Shown here piece by piece: positions 1 to 6,743 of a stretch of DNA of 45,683 nt; the stretch's first letter is position 1; each line of letters begins with the position of its first letter. Where the stretch lies: the NCBI GenBank assembly GCA_964555675.1, contig CAZKTU010000025.1, positions 1 to 45,683 of the forward strand. Direction: 5' to 3'. The notes below the pieces were generated by a model that made no database searches, was not told the origin of the DNA, and saw only the letters and a program-made list of their open reading frames with translations. The position numbers and the translations under genes are program-made. This DNA comes from CAIWXH01 sp964555675. Lineage in GTDB: Bacteria; Chloroflexota; Chloroflexia; Chloroflexales; Chloroflexaceae.

Positions 1-39
1 CTACGTAGTGCATCCGCCCAGTTTCGTTACGCGTGGTTC

Positions 40-60
40 AGGGAGGGCCAAGCCCTCCCT
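40..60. terminator. GC-rich hairpin downstream of the 100-564 gene
   Basis: A perfect 9-bp stem (AGGGAGGGC at 40-48 with GCCCTCCCT at 52-60) closes a 3-base loop. It lies just past the stop codon of the minus-strand gene at 100-564, so it probably ends that transcript, although there is no clear U-tract. It is one of several hairpins in the window with the same core. Confidence 0.5.
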
Positions 61-99
61 GACACCCTCCAGACGACAACGAGCCTAAGCAAAGCAGCG

Positions 100-564
100 C
101 TACTCTACCCGCGGATCGTGCCCCGCCGGAGTGGTCGGCGCAGGCGGGGGCGGGCCGGCCCGTCGCTGCTGGAAGAGGCGCAGCAGCAGCCACGCCAGCA
201 GGCCCAGGGCGGCCAGCTTGCTGAGGAAGCCGAGCAGGCCGAAGATCATGCCGAAGGGGCCGAAGCCGTGGCCGCGCCCGAAGCCGGGGCCGTGGTCGAA
301 GCCGCGGGCCTGGAAGCCGAAGCCCTCGCCGCCGCGACCGCGGGGGCCCATCTCGCGCTCGAACTGCTGGTCGAAGGGCATGACCTGGGCGCCGTGGCCG
401 CGCTCGAAGCGCGGGGCGGCCGGGGCCATCGGCGCGGCGGGCGCCGCGGCCTCGTAGCTGTAGGCCATGCGCGGCCCGCTGAAGCGCCCGCTAACGGCGA
501 CGAGCAGGGCCAGGCCCGCGAGGGCCAGGGCCGCCCAGCTAAGCCAGTTTCGCTGTGGTTCCAT
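100..564 (-). CDS. Small two-helix membrane protein, function unknown
   Basis: This 154-residue protein is not recognised. Residues about 8-26 form an N-terminal hydrophobic segment (signal anchor). It is followed by an Ala/Pro stretch and a Gly/Arg/Phe/His-rich linker (about 55-102) with repeated GFG and GHG motifs. A second hydrophobic segment (about 103-130) and a basic, proline-rich tail complete it. The likely topology is two membrane helices with a flexible glycine-rich loop between them. A good ribosome binding site (GGAGGA) lies about 6 bases before the ATG. The gene follows the SCO1664-family gene on the same strand after a 100-base gap that holds direct repeats, so it may have its own promoter. 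The coding call rests on the start signal and the hydrophobic pattern. Such low-complexity sequence can mislead. Confidence 0.6.
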   Translation of the reverse strand: MEPQRNWLSWAALALAGLALLVAVSGRFSGPRMAYSYEAAAPAAPMAPAAPRFERGHGAQVMPFDQQFEREMGPRGRGGEGFGFQARGFDHGPGFGRGHGFGPFGMIFGLLGFLSKLAALGLLAWLLLRLFQQRRAGPPPPAPTTPAGHDPRVE

Positions 565-574
565 TGTATTCCTC

Positions 575-592
575 CGTATCGGTGACGTATCG
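575..592 (-). promoter_or_regulatory. Direct repeat, possible operator upstream of the 100-564 gene
   Basis: CGTATCG occurs at 575-581 and again at 586-592, 11 bases apart (about one helical turn). It lies just upstream of the ribosome binding site of the minus-strand gene. A short palindrome (TATCGTCGATA) overlaps the right side. This spacing is typical of a protein-binding site, but no regulator is identified. Confidence 0.25.
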
Positions 593-665
593 TCGATAGT
601 CTGAGGATACGCAGGAATTGTGAACTGAGTATGAAGGGCTGTCGAAGCGATCTAGGAGGCCGGGA

Positions 666-1403
666 TCAGACCGGCGGCCAGGGCACATTCGGCCCGGGGC
701 CGGGCGAGGGGAAGGCGCCGGCGTCGATCAGCCGGTCGAGGCGGCGGCGCAGGGCCCGCAGCTCATTCTTCTCGAGCAGCTCGTCGAGCAGGCGCGTCAG
801 GCCGTCGGCCGTCTCGAGGCGGGTGCGGAAGGCGCAGAGGGCGGCCACCACCGCGGGAGGCAGCGGCTCGCCGACGAAGTCCCAGAGCACTGTGCGCAGC
901 TTCGGCTCGTAGTGGAAGCAGATCCCGTGGTCGATCGCCCAGAGCCTGCCATCGACGCCCTTCAGGGCGTGGCCGCTCTTGCGGTCGGCGTTATTGATCA
1001 GACAATCCAGGGCGCAGAGCTGACGGATCGTCTCGTCGTAGCCGCCCTCCTTGAGCATCGTGAAGAGGTGCGACTCCTCGTCGTTTTCGATAAAGAGCTG
1101 GACCATGCCCAGGCCGTAGGGGCCGTCGCGCACGACAGTGGGCGGCACCAGGCCGAAGCCCAGGGCCTCGGAGACCACGTAAGCCGCGGCCTCGCGCTTG
1201 TAGAGCGTGCCGCGGGGGAAGTCCCAGAGGGGGCGCTCGCCGCGGCGCGGCTTATAGATCGCCAGCAGCTGTACGTCCTCGTGCATCACCCTGGTCAGCA
1301 GCGTGTAGTTGCTGCTGTAGGGCATCGAGGCCTCGATAGAGAGCTCGCCTTTCGAGAGGACCTCGAGGACGCGGGCGACACCGATCTCTTGTGGCTCGTC
1401 CAT
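666..1403 (-). CDS. SCO1664-family protein with PI3/4-kinase-like fold
   Basis: The 245-residue protein looks like the SCO1664 family (TIGR03843 in memory), distantly related to phosphatidylinositol 3/4-kinases and HipA-type kinases. Visible kinase-like elements are the lysine of AIYKPRRGE (about residue 50), the catalytic-loop-like NNADRKSGH (about 137-145) and the metal-site-like AIDHGICFH (about 155-163). The C-terminus is rich in Arg and Leu and ends in a Pro-rich tail. It is the last gene of a tight operon: DUF3090 ends 13 bases upstream and overlaps the histidine phosphatase gene. In Actinobacteria the same three families are neighbours, often near mycothiol genes. The substrate is unknown; phosphorylation of a small molecule or protein is inferred only from the fold. 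Confidence 0.8.
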   Translation of the reverse strand: MDEPQEIGVARVLEVLSKGELSIEASMPYSSNYTLLTRVMHEDVQLLAIYKPRRGERPLWDFPRGTLYKREAAAYVVSEALGFGLVPPTVVRDGPYGLGMVQLFIENDEESHLFTMLKEGGYDETIRQLCALDCLINNADRKSGHALKGVDGRLWAIDHGICFHYEPKLRTVLWDFVGEPLPPAVVAALCAFRTRLETADGLTRLLDELLEKNELRALRRRLDRLIDAGAFPSPGPGPNVPWPPV

Positions 1404-1416
1404 AAGCTCCTGCCGC

Positions 1417-1950
1417 CTACTCGGCGCCGATGCTTGGCCCGTGTCCGTTGCGCTGCGGGCAGAAGTGGCCCGCCGGGTCGATCGGACGACCGCAGTTGCC
1501 GCAGATCGGGCGCCCGGCGGCGACCACCTGCGAGGCGTGGCTGGCCAGGGCCCGCATCTGCGGGCGCGAGGCCGAGAGGCGCGCCGTCTGGGCCTCGCCC
1601 TCCTCCTCCTCGCTGGCGCCCTGGATCAGCAGCACCACCATATCGCGATCGGCGTCGTAGCCCAGGCCCATCTGGGCGACCCGGAACTCGGGGTCGAGGG
1701 GCTCCTCGAGGCTCATGTCGGTGACCAGCAGGTCGTCCGACGTGGCGAGGCGCGGATTCTTCTCGGCCAGGCCGTCGAGGAGCCGCGAGATCGCGTCGGC
1801 GAGGGCGCGCACCTGCTCCTTCTCGGCGACGAGGGTGATCAGCCTGCTGCCGCGGCGGGCCTGCACATAGAAGACACGCTGACCCCTGGGCCCGACTGCC
1901 CCGGCCGTTATCCGCTGGACCGCGTCAAGGTCAAAGGTAAACTCAGACAT
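1417..1950 (-). CDS. DUF3090 family protein with C-terminal zinc ribbon
   Basis: The 177-residue protein begins MSEFTFDLDAVQRIT and matches my memory of the DUF3090 (TIGR03847) family. The N-terminal two thirds is a compact alpha/beta domain (GQRVFYVQARRG, LITLVAEKEQV, LGYDADRDMVVLLIQ). An acidic linker (SEEEEGEA) follows, then a C-terminal CGNCGRPIDPAGHFCPQRNGH segment that looks like a zinc knuckle. The start at 1950 is preferred over an in-frame start upstream because conserved sequence begins there. It overlaps the end of the phosphatase gene by 8 bases, which implies translational coupling. The biochemical role is unknown. The three-gene linkage suggests that it works with the phosphatase and the kinase-fold protein. 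Confidence 0.82.
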   Translation of the reverse strand: MSEFTFDLDAVQRITAGAVGPRGQRVFYVQARRGSRLITLVAEKEQVRALADAISRLLDGLAEKNPRLATSDDLLVTDMSLEEPLDPEFRVAQMGLGYDADRDMVVLLIQGASEEEEGEAQTARLSASRPQMRALASHASQVVAAGRPICGNCGRPIDPAGHFCPQRNGHGPSIGAE

Positions 1951-2719
1951 GCTCCTGCTCTGGGAGGGCCGCAGCCTGCTGCGCCCCTGGTTGGGCCGGA
2001 AGCTCCGGCGTCGACCCATTGCCCGCCTCGGGTCCCTCGACGGGCGCCCCCTCGGGGGTCGGGGTGGCGCCGTCGGCTGATGCCGCGGCCTCGGCCGGCT
2101 GCTCTGGCTTCGGGCGCAGATGCTCGAGCGAACCTGTATCGTTAAAGGCCAGCAGCCGCGGGCCCATGCGCTCGAAGGCGATCGCTGTGAGCGAGCACGG
2201 GTTGATCACGAGCCGCTGGAAGAGGTCCATATGCATGCCCACGTAGTAGGCGATGGCCAGCTTGATGATATCGGCGTGGGAGCAGACGGCGATGATCTCG
2301 TTCGGGTGGCGGGCCCGCAGACCGTCGAGGGCCTGCACCATGCGCATCTGGGCCTCGCCCAGAGTCTCGCCGTTGGGGAAGCGGGTGCCGCTGGGGTAGT
2401 ATTGCACGCCCGGCCACAGCTCGTGTTTGTAGAGCTCTTTCAGCTCGGCCCCCTGCCACTCGCCGTAGCGCACCTCGCCGATCTGCTCGATCAGCCTGAG
2501 GGCCATGCCCCGTGGCTGGGCGATCGCCGTCGCCGTCTCGACGCAGCGCTCGAGCGGGCTGCTGTAGATCGCGTTGATCGGCAGGTCGCCGATCCGCTCG
2601 CTCAGGGTCAGGGCCTGTTTGCGCCCCTCCTCGTTCAGACGTACCCCGGGTGTCCAGCCGGCCAGGCGCCCGTGGACCCAATCGTTCGTGCCATGACGGA
2701 TCAGTAGCAACAGGGTCAA
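1943..2719 (-). CDS. Histidine phosphatase / phosphomutase-like protein
   Basis: This 258-residue member of the histidine phosphatase superfamily carries the catalytic LLIRHGTNDW motif at its very N-terminus (the RHG histidine accepts the phosphate). Other family elements are YSSPLERCVETA, the acid/base region GEVRYGEWQG, and the second histidine in VCSHADIIKLA. The C-terminal 60 residues are a Pro/Ala/Glu-rich tail. The chosen start is TTG at 2719, because AAGGAG lies 6 bases upstream and a possible -10 (TATCAT, 2757-2752) lies between it and the earlier in-frame TTG at 2764. It is the first gene of the operon with DUF3090 and the SCO1664-like protein, and corresponds to the TIGR03848 (MSMEG_4193-type) family. 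The substrate is unknown. Confidence 0.85.
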   Translation of the reverse strand: MTLLLLIRHGTNDWVHGRLAGWTPGVRLNEEGRKQALTLSERIGDLPINAIYSSPLERCVETATAIAQPRGMALRLIEQIGEVRYGEWQGAELKELYKHELWPGVQYYPSGTRFPNGETLGEAQMRMVQALDGLRARHPNEIIAVCSHADIIKLAIAYYVGMHMDLFQRLVINPCSLTAIAFERMGPRLLAFNDTGSLEHLRPKPEQPAEAAASADGATPTPEGAPVEGPEAGNGSTPELPAQPGAQQAAALPEQEHV

Positions 2720-2850
2720 TGGTGGCTCCTTACAGTCGCCAGCTTCGCCTGTATGATACCACAATCGGCTACCCCCTTCAGCCTGGATCCACGCCCCGGG
2801 CGCAGCAAACCGGGGCCGGCGCCCCCATCAAGCCGCCGCCGCAGTCGCAA

Positions 2851-2896
2851 CGAGCGTAGCGCCAAGAGGCCCCTGCGCTCGCTGCGGCTACGCTCG
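2851..2896 (-). terminator. Inverted repeat at the 3' end of the 2888-3766 gene
   Basis: CGAGCGTAGC (2851-2860) and GCTACGCTCG (2887-2896) are perfect reverse complements. The right arm overlaps the stop codon of the minus-strand gene. The inner 26 bases are also GC-rich. There is no U-tract, so termination is plausible but unproven. Confidence 0.4.
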
Positions 2897-3766
2897 CCCC
2901 ACCGCCGGCCAGCGCGGGACCCGCGGGGCCACCAGCTCGCGCGCCAGGGGCAGGTAGGCCGAGGCTCGCCGCACATAGTCGCGGGCCGTCGGGTTGGCGC
3001 GGATGGCCCTGGGATCTACCAGGCCCTGGTTGTGCCAGGCGGCCAGGGTGCGCCAGCTCACCGGCGCGCCCTCGCGGGCCGCCCTGTAGAGGCCCCGCTC
3101 GAGATTGGCGGCCAGATAGGCGACGGCCAGGTCGTCACGGCTGATCTCGGCCGTGATCGCCGCGAAGAGGGCCTCGCGATCCCTGAAGGCCGCCGGGTCG
3201 ATCGCGCTGCCCTCGACCCGCACCGGCACAGTCACCGTCTCGCTGCCGGCCAGGGGCAGCTGCTGCTGCAAAATCTCGAGGGCCACAGAGGGACGCAAGT
3301 TGGTGGGCCAGACGCTGAAGTTGCTGCCCGGCAGACTCACATTGGCCTGGCGCTGCAGGTCCTGGTAGAGGGGCGTGAAGACCCGCAGGGGCGCGATATC
3401 GTCCTCGAGCCAGCCGAAGTTCTCGTTATAGATCACCACGGCGATCACCGCGGCGAACTGCTCGTCGTCCATGCCCGAGAGCTCGGGCCGGTTGTGGCGT
3501 CGGGCGGCGGCCAGGATGGTAGGACGCAACTCGTCCATGCGGCGGGCCAGGTCGGGCCGCACAAAGGGTTCGATCGCCGCCCGCAGGGGCTGCCCGTGGT
3601 ACGGCCGCGAGCCGCTGCGCTCGGCCACGGGGGCCACGGCTGGCTCGGGCGCGGCGAGGATGGTCGCGGGGGCTCGGCCGGCCCACGGAATGAGCAGCGC
3701 GGCCAGGAGCAGCGCCAGATGCCAGCCGCGTACGGGCGGCAGACGAAGTGCCATGGGTACCTGCAT
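2888..3766 (-). CDS. Secreted helical protein, function unknown
   Basis: The 292-residue protein starts with a clear signal peptide (residues about 14-38, LALLLAALLIPWAGRAPATILAAP) and is otherwise soluble. I do not recognise a family with confidence. The central part reads AVIAVVIYNENFGWLEDD, later GSNFSVWPTNLRPSVALEIL, and then a helical C-terminus with TLAAWHNQGL. An isolated Glu in a helix followed by an S-x-WPTNLRPS turn is reminiscent of lysozyme-like or lytic-transglycosylase folds, but this is inference. ATG 3766 is chosen because AGGAAG lies just upstream and the signal peptide follows directly. The gene is divergent from the metallopeptidase gene; the 260 bases between them hold that gene's promoter. 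Confidence 0.72.
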   Translation of the reverse strand: MQVPMALRLPPVRGWHLALLLAALLIPWAGRAPATILAAPEPAVAPVAERSGSRPYHGQPLRAAIEPFVRPDLARRMDELRPTILAAARRHNRPELSGMDDEQFAAVIAVVIYNENFGWLEDDIAPLRVFTPLYQDLQRQANVSLPGSNFSVWPTNLRPSVALEILQQQLPLAGSETVTVPVRVEGSAIDPAAFRDREALFAAITAEISRDDLAVAYLAANLERGLYRAAREGAPVSWRTLAAWHNQGLVDPRAIRANPTARDYVRRASAYLPLARELVAPRVPRWPAVGRA

Positions 3767-3990
3767 AGCTTCCTGTTCTACGAGGTCGCGCCGCACTGCG
3801 TCCTGGGCAGACACCCTCCTTGTGCCCGCCGCCGCTCGCAAGTCTACCACCTCGCGCCGGGCCGCGCATCGTCGCCCAGGCCGATACGCCCGCGCCTTCA
3901 GGGGCGGCCTCCAACTACCAGTCTGTTGAGTCTTTCTTCCAGAAAACCGCTTGCCGCCGCCACTTTTTCGCCCGCCAAGGTAAAAAACCC

Positions 3991-4020
3991 TTGACACCCC
4001 TTCATGGCGGCCCGTATAAT
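3991..4020 (+). promoter_or_regulatory. Strong sigma70-type promoter for a leaderless gene
   Basis: TTGACA at 3991-3996 and TATAAT at 4015-4020 are exact consensus boxes with an 18-base spacer. Only 7 bases (GCCCGCG) separate the -10 box from ATG 4028, so transcription should start at or within a base or two of the start codon. The rest of the divergent region (3767-3990) shows no gene. Confidence 0.85.
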
Positions 4021-4027
4021 GCCCGCG

Positions 4028-4393
4028 ATGGACACCGAAGCCTTTGAGCAGCTTGTGGTCGAGGCCCTCGAGGAACTGCCCGAGGAGTTCGCCACCTACC
4101 TCGACAATGTCGAGGTGATTGTCGCGCGGCGCCCCACCCGCGAGCAGCGCAAATCCCTGGGCATCAAGCCCTGGCAAACCGTCTACGGCATGTACGAGGG
4201 CGTCCCCCTCACCGAGCGAGCGAGCGACATGCTGGTCATGCCGGATACCATCGTTATTTTCCAGGACCCCCTGGTACGCGACTTCCGCACAGCCGCCGAG
4301 CTGCGCGCCCAAGTCCGCGCCACGGTCCTCCACGAGATCGCCCACCTCTTCGGCATCAGCGACGAGCGCCTGCGCGACCTCGGAGCCTACTAG
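4028..4393 (+). CDS. Minimal zincin-like metallopeptidase
   Basis: The 121-residue protein contains HEIAH at residues 102-106, the zinc-binding HExxH motif. Asp112, shortly afterwards, is a candidate third ligand. Size and layout match the small bacterial metallopeptidase family of PF06262/DUF1025 type: N-terminal helices (FEQLVVEALEELPEEF), a beta region with TVYGMYEG, IVIFQDPL, then the zinc helix near the C-terminus. No signal peptide is present, so it is cytoplasmic. An in-frame ATG at 4004 is rejected as the start because the -10 box (4015-4020) would lie inside the gene. The stop codon is 4 bases from the next ATG, so it shares a transcript with the GH18 gene. Substrates are unknown. 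Confidence 0.88.
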   Translation: MDTEAFEQLVVEALEELPEEFATYLDNVEVIVARRPTREQRKSLGIKPWQTVYGMYEGVPLTERASDMLVMPDTIVIFQDPLVRDFRTAAELRAQVRATVLHEIAHLFGISDERLRDLGAY

Positions 4394-4397
4394 CGCC

Positions 4398-5660
4398 ATG
4401 CGCCGCTTCCCGATCAGCACGATTGCCCTCGCTGTGATCTACCTGGCCGCCCTCGCCGTGGCGGCCGCCCTGATCGCCCAGACCCTCACCATGGCCCGCT
4501 CGCTCCCCGAGCTGCGCGCGGCCGCCGCCACCGCCGCCCTGGCCACCGCCACGAGCGCCCCCACGGCCGCCCCGATGATCATCCTGCCCACCCCCGTGCC
4601 GCCCACTCCGGTGCCGACGGCCGCCGACCTCGAGACCGCCCCCGTCAGCTATCACCCCAAGAGCGGGCGCTACATTGTCGTCTGGCTGCCGCCGAACTTC
4701 CAGGGCGGGGCCAAAGAGTCCTTCTTCGCCAACGCCGACATCATCGACGATATCAGCCCGTTCTGGTACTCCACCGATGCGGGCGGCCGGCTCTACGGCA
4801 CCCGCGACGACGAGCTGGTGCGCATCGCCCACGAGCATAATGTGCGCATCATCCCCTCGGTCCATAATGTCACCGCCAATCCCGGCGTGGTCGTCGGCGT
4901 CCTGCGCAACCCGACCGTCAGGGCCCGCCATGTGCAGAATATTGTCGACGAGGTACTGGCCCGCGGCTATGACGGCATCGACATTGACTACGAGAGCCTC
5001 GACGCCTCGCTGCGCGAGCCCTACTCGGCCTTCATCCGCGACCTGAGCGCCGGCCTGCGCCAGCACGGCAAGCTGCTCACGGTGGCCGTCCACGCCAAGG
5101 ACAGCGACTACGGCGGCCTCGGCGGCTTCCAGGATTGGGCCGAGATCGGCCAATACGTCGACCAGCTGCGCATCATGACCTACGACTACCACTGGCGCGG
5201 CAGCGGCCCTGGCCCGGTGGCGCCGGCCTACTGGATCGACGCCGTCGCCGAGTACGCCCGCAGCGTCGTCGACCCGAGCAAGGTCTTCATCGGCGTCCAC
5301 TTCTACGGCTATGACTGGCCCCCTGGCGGCAACGCCACCCCCCGCCCGTGGAGCGTGATCGAGGATATCATCAACGAGCAGGGGGCGACCGTAAACTTCA
5401 TGGAGCGCAATAGCTCCGGCCCGGTCGAGGAGAGCTACTTCAGCTACCGCTCGGCCCAGGGCACGCGCCAGGTCTGGTTCATGACCGAGACCGGCCTGGC
5501 CTCGAAGGTGCAGACAGTGCAAGAACTAGACCTTGCGGGCATCGCGATCTGGCAGCTAGGCTACGAGAAGCCCGCCTACTGGCGCACGCTGCGCGACACC
5601 ATGGTCGAGGACCCGACCCTGGTGCAGCGGGCCCTCAATCCGCTCATCCCGGACCACTAG
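4398..5660 (+). CDS. Membrane-anchored GH18-type glycoside hydrolase
   Basis: The 420-residue protein has an N-terminal hydrophobic anchor (about 7-32) and an Ala/Thr/Pro linker to residue 80, followed by a GH18-like TIM barrel. The hallmark DGIDIDYES lies at residues 192-200, fitting DxxDxDxE with Glu199 as general acid. Downstream LRIMTYDYHW and the C-terminal LAGIAIWQLGYEKP are also typical. The family includes chitinases and the YaaH/YdhD-type spore-cortex and cell-wall hydrolases. The lack of a chitin-binding module and the YIVVWLPPNF start of the domain favour a peptidoglycan- or polysaccharide-directed enzyme outside the membrane. It starts 4 bases after the metallopeptidase stop without a clear ribosome binding site, which suggests coupling. 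The substrate is not predictable. Confidence 0.85.
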   Translation: MRRFPISTIALAVIYLAALAVAAALIAQTLTMARSLPELRAAAATAALATATSAPTAAPMIILPTPVPPTPVPTAADLETAPVSYHPKSGRYIVVWLPPNFQGGAKESFFANADIIDDISPFWYSTDAGGRLYGTRDDELVRIAHEHNVRIIPSVHNVTANPGVVVGVLRNPTVRARHVQNIVDEVLARGYDGIDIDYESLDASLREPYSAFIRDLSAGLRQHGKLLTVAVHAKDSDYGGLGGFQDWAEIGQYVDQLRIMTYDYHWRGSGPGPVAPAYWIDAVAEYARSVVDPSKVFIGVHFYGYDWPPGGNATPRPWSVIEDIINEQGATVNFMERNSSGPVEESYFSYRSAQGTRQVWFMTETGLASKVQTVQELDLAGIAIWQLGYEKPAYWRTLRDTMVEDPTLVQRALNPLIPDH

Positions 5661-5686
5661 GCCCCGCCCCCATGCTCGCGACAAGC

Positions 5687-5692
5687 TATAAT
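5687..5692 (+). promoter_or_regulatory. -10 box (TATAAT) for the TPR gene, predicted leaderless
   Basis: The consensus TATAAT is followed by 7 bases (GGACGCG) and then ATG 5700. This is almost the same layout and sequence as the promoter of the metallopeptidase gene. No good -35 element is visible. The earlier in-frame ATG at 5691 overlaps the box and is not used as the start. Confidence 0.65.
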
Positions 5693-5699
5693 GGACGCG

Positions 5700-6743
5700 A
5701 TGTCAACCCTGTCTGAGTCAGCCGTCAAGGCAAACGAGAGCGAGGCCCAGCGCCTCTACCTGCGCGGCGTGGCCGCGGCCCGCGCCGGCCAGAAGCGCGT
5801 GGCCGCCGGTCTGCTCACCCGCTCGGTGCGCCTCGACCCGCGCGGCGAGATGGCCTGGCTCTGGCTCAGCGGCGTGCTCGACGACCCCCAGCAACAGGCC
5901 TTCTGCCTCGGGTCGGTGCTCAAACTCAACCCCCAGAACCAGCACGCCCTGCGCGGCATGCAGATGCTCGAAGAGCGCGGCCTGCTGAAGGGCGCGGCCC
6001 AGCCCGCCGCCGGCCTCAGCGTCCTGGCGCCCGTCCCCGCCCCGACCCCCGCCCCGCAGGGGGATCACCAGCGCCGCGAGTCGTGGTGGGTGGGCTGGCG
6101 CCGCTCGCGCCACGAGATGAACCGCGCCCGCCTGCTGCTCTGGGCCTTCCCGATCATCATCGTCGGTCTGGCGATCGTGCTCTACGAGAGCTTCGCCCTC
6201 GCCATCGACCGCAGCATCGCCCCCCCCGCCCCCGTCGTCGAGGTGGCCTACAGCGCCGTCGCCGCGCCCACCCCGCGCCCCTCCGTCGAGCCCATCCTCG
6301 AGGCCGAGCCCCTGGCCGTGGTCGAGAGCCTCACCGCGGGCTACCTCGGCGCCCTCGAGCCGGTGCGGGCCGACCTGCGCGCGGCGACCGAGGCCTACCG
6401 CGCCGCCACCAACCAGGTCGCGGGCGGCTCGGTGGGCGCCGTGGCCGCCACCCAGCGCCTGCGGGCCACGGTCGCTCAGGCCATCGCCGTGCTGGAAGAG
6501 CTGCGCCCTCCGGGCACGCTCCAGCAGGCCCACGACGACTACGGCAAGGGCCTGGCCCTCGAGCTCGAGGGCCTCGACGCCCTGCTCGAGTTCTACGGCA
6601 GCTACGATGTGGCCAATGCCAACAGGGCCGCCATCCACTTCCAGGAGGCCAGGGCCTACATCGAGCGCGCCCAGGGGGCCTTCGGCGCCCAGGCCCGCCA
6701 GCTGGTCGAGCTCAGCGCCATGTCTTCGCAGACGGCGCGCTAG
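5700..6743 (+). CDS. TPR protein with a single membrane helix
   Basis: The 347-residue protein has an N-terminal TPR-like helical region (about 10-95: LYLRGVAAARAGQKRVAAGLLTRS, then AWLWLSGVLDDPQQ and LKLNPQNQHALRGM). A Pro/Ala linker leads to one transmembrane helix (about 148-168, LLLWAFPIIIVGLAIVLYES). The outer part is a helical domain of roughly 150 residues rich in Ala and Glu. The topology puts the TPR part in the cytoplasm and the helical part outside. TPR-helix-helical bundle proteins of this kind are common in Chloroflexota, but I know of no defined role. Its stop codon overlaps that of the convergent ABC gene within one CTAG (6740-6743). Confidence 0.78.
   Translation: MSTLSESAVKANESEAQRLYLRGVAAARAGQKRVAAGLLTRSVRLDPRGEMAWLWLSGVLDDPQQQAFCLGSVLKLNPQNQHALRGMQMLEERGLLKGAAQPAAGLSVLAPVPAPTPAPQGDHQRRESWWVGWRRSRHEMNRARLLLWAFPIIIVGLAIVLYESFALAIDRSIAPPAPVVEVAYSAVAAPTPRPSVEPILEAEPLAVVESLTAGYLGALEPVRADLRAATEAYRAATNQVAGGSVGAVAATQRLRATVAQAIAVLEELRPPGTLQQAHDDYGKGLALELEGLDALLEFYGSYDVANANRAAIHFQEARAYIERAQGAFGAQARQLVELSAMSSQTAR

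Noticed and set aside
118..585. Long plus-strand open frames over 118-585 and similar frames opposite many genes
   Set aside because: They are mirror frames of real genes in GC-rich DNA: Ala/Arg/Gly/Pro-rich, without start signals or recognisable domains.
4004..4027. Upstream ATG for the metallopeptidase gene
   Set aside because: The exact -10 box lies inside this extension, so the message cannot include it.
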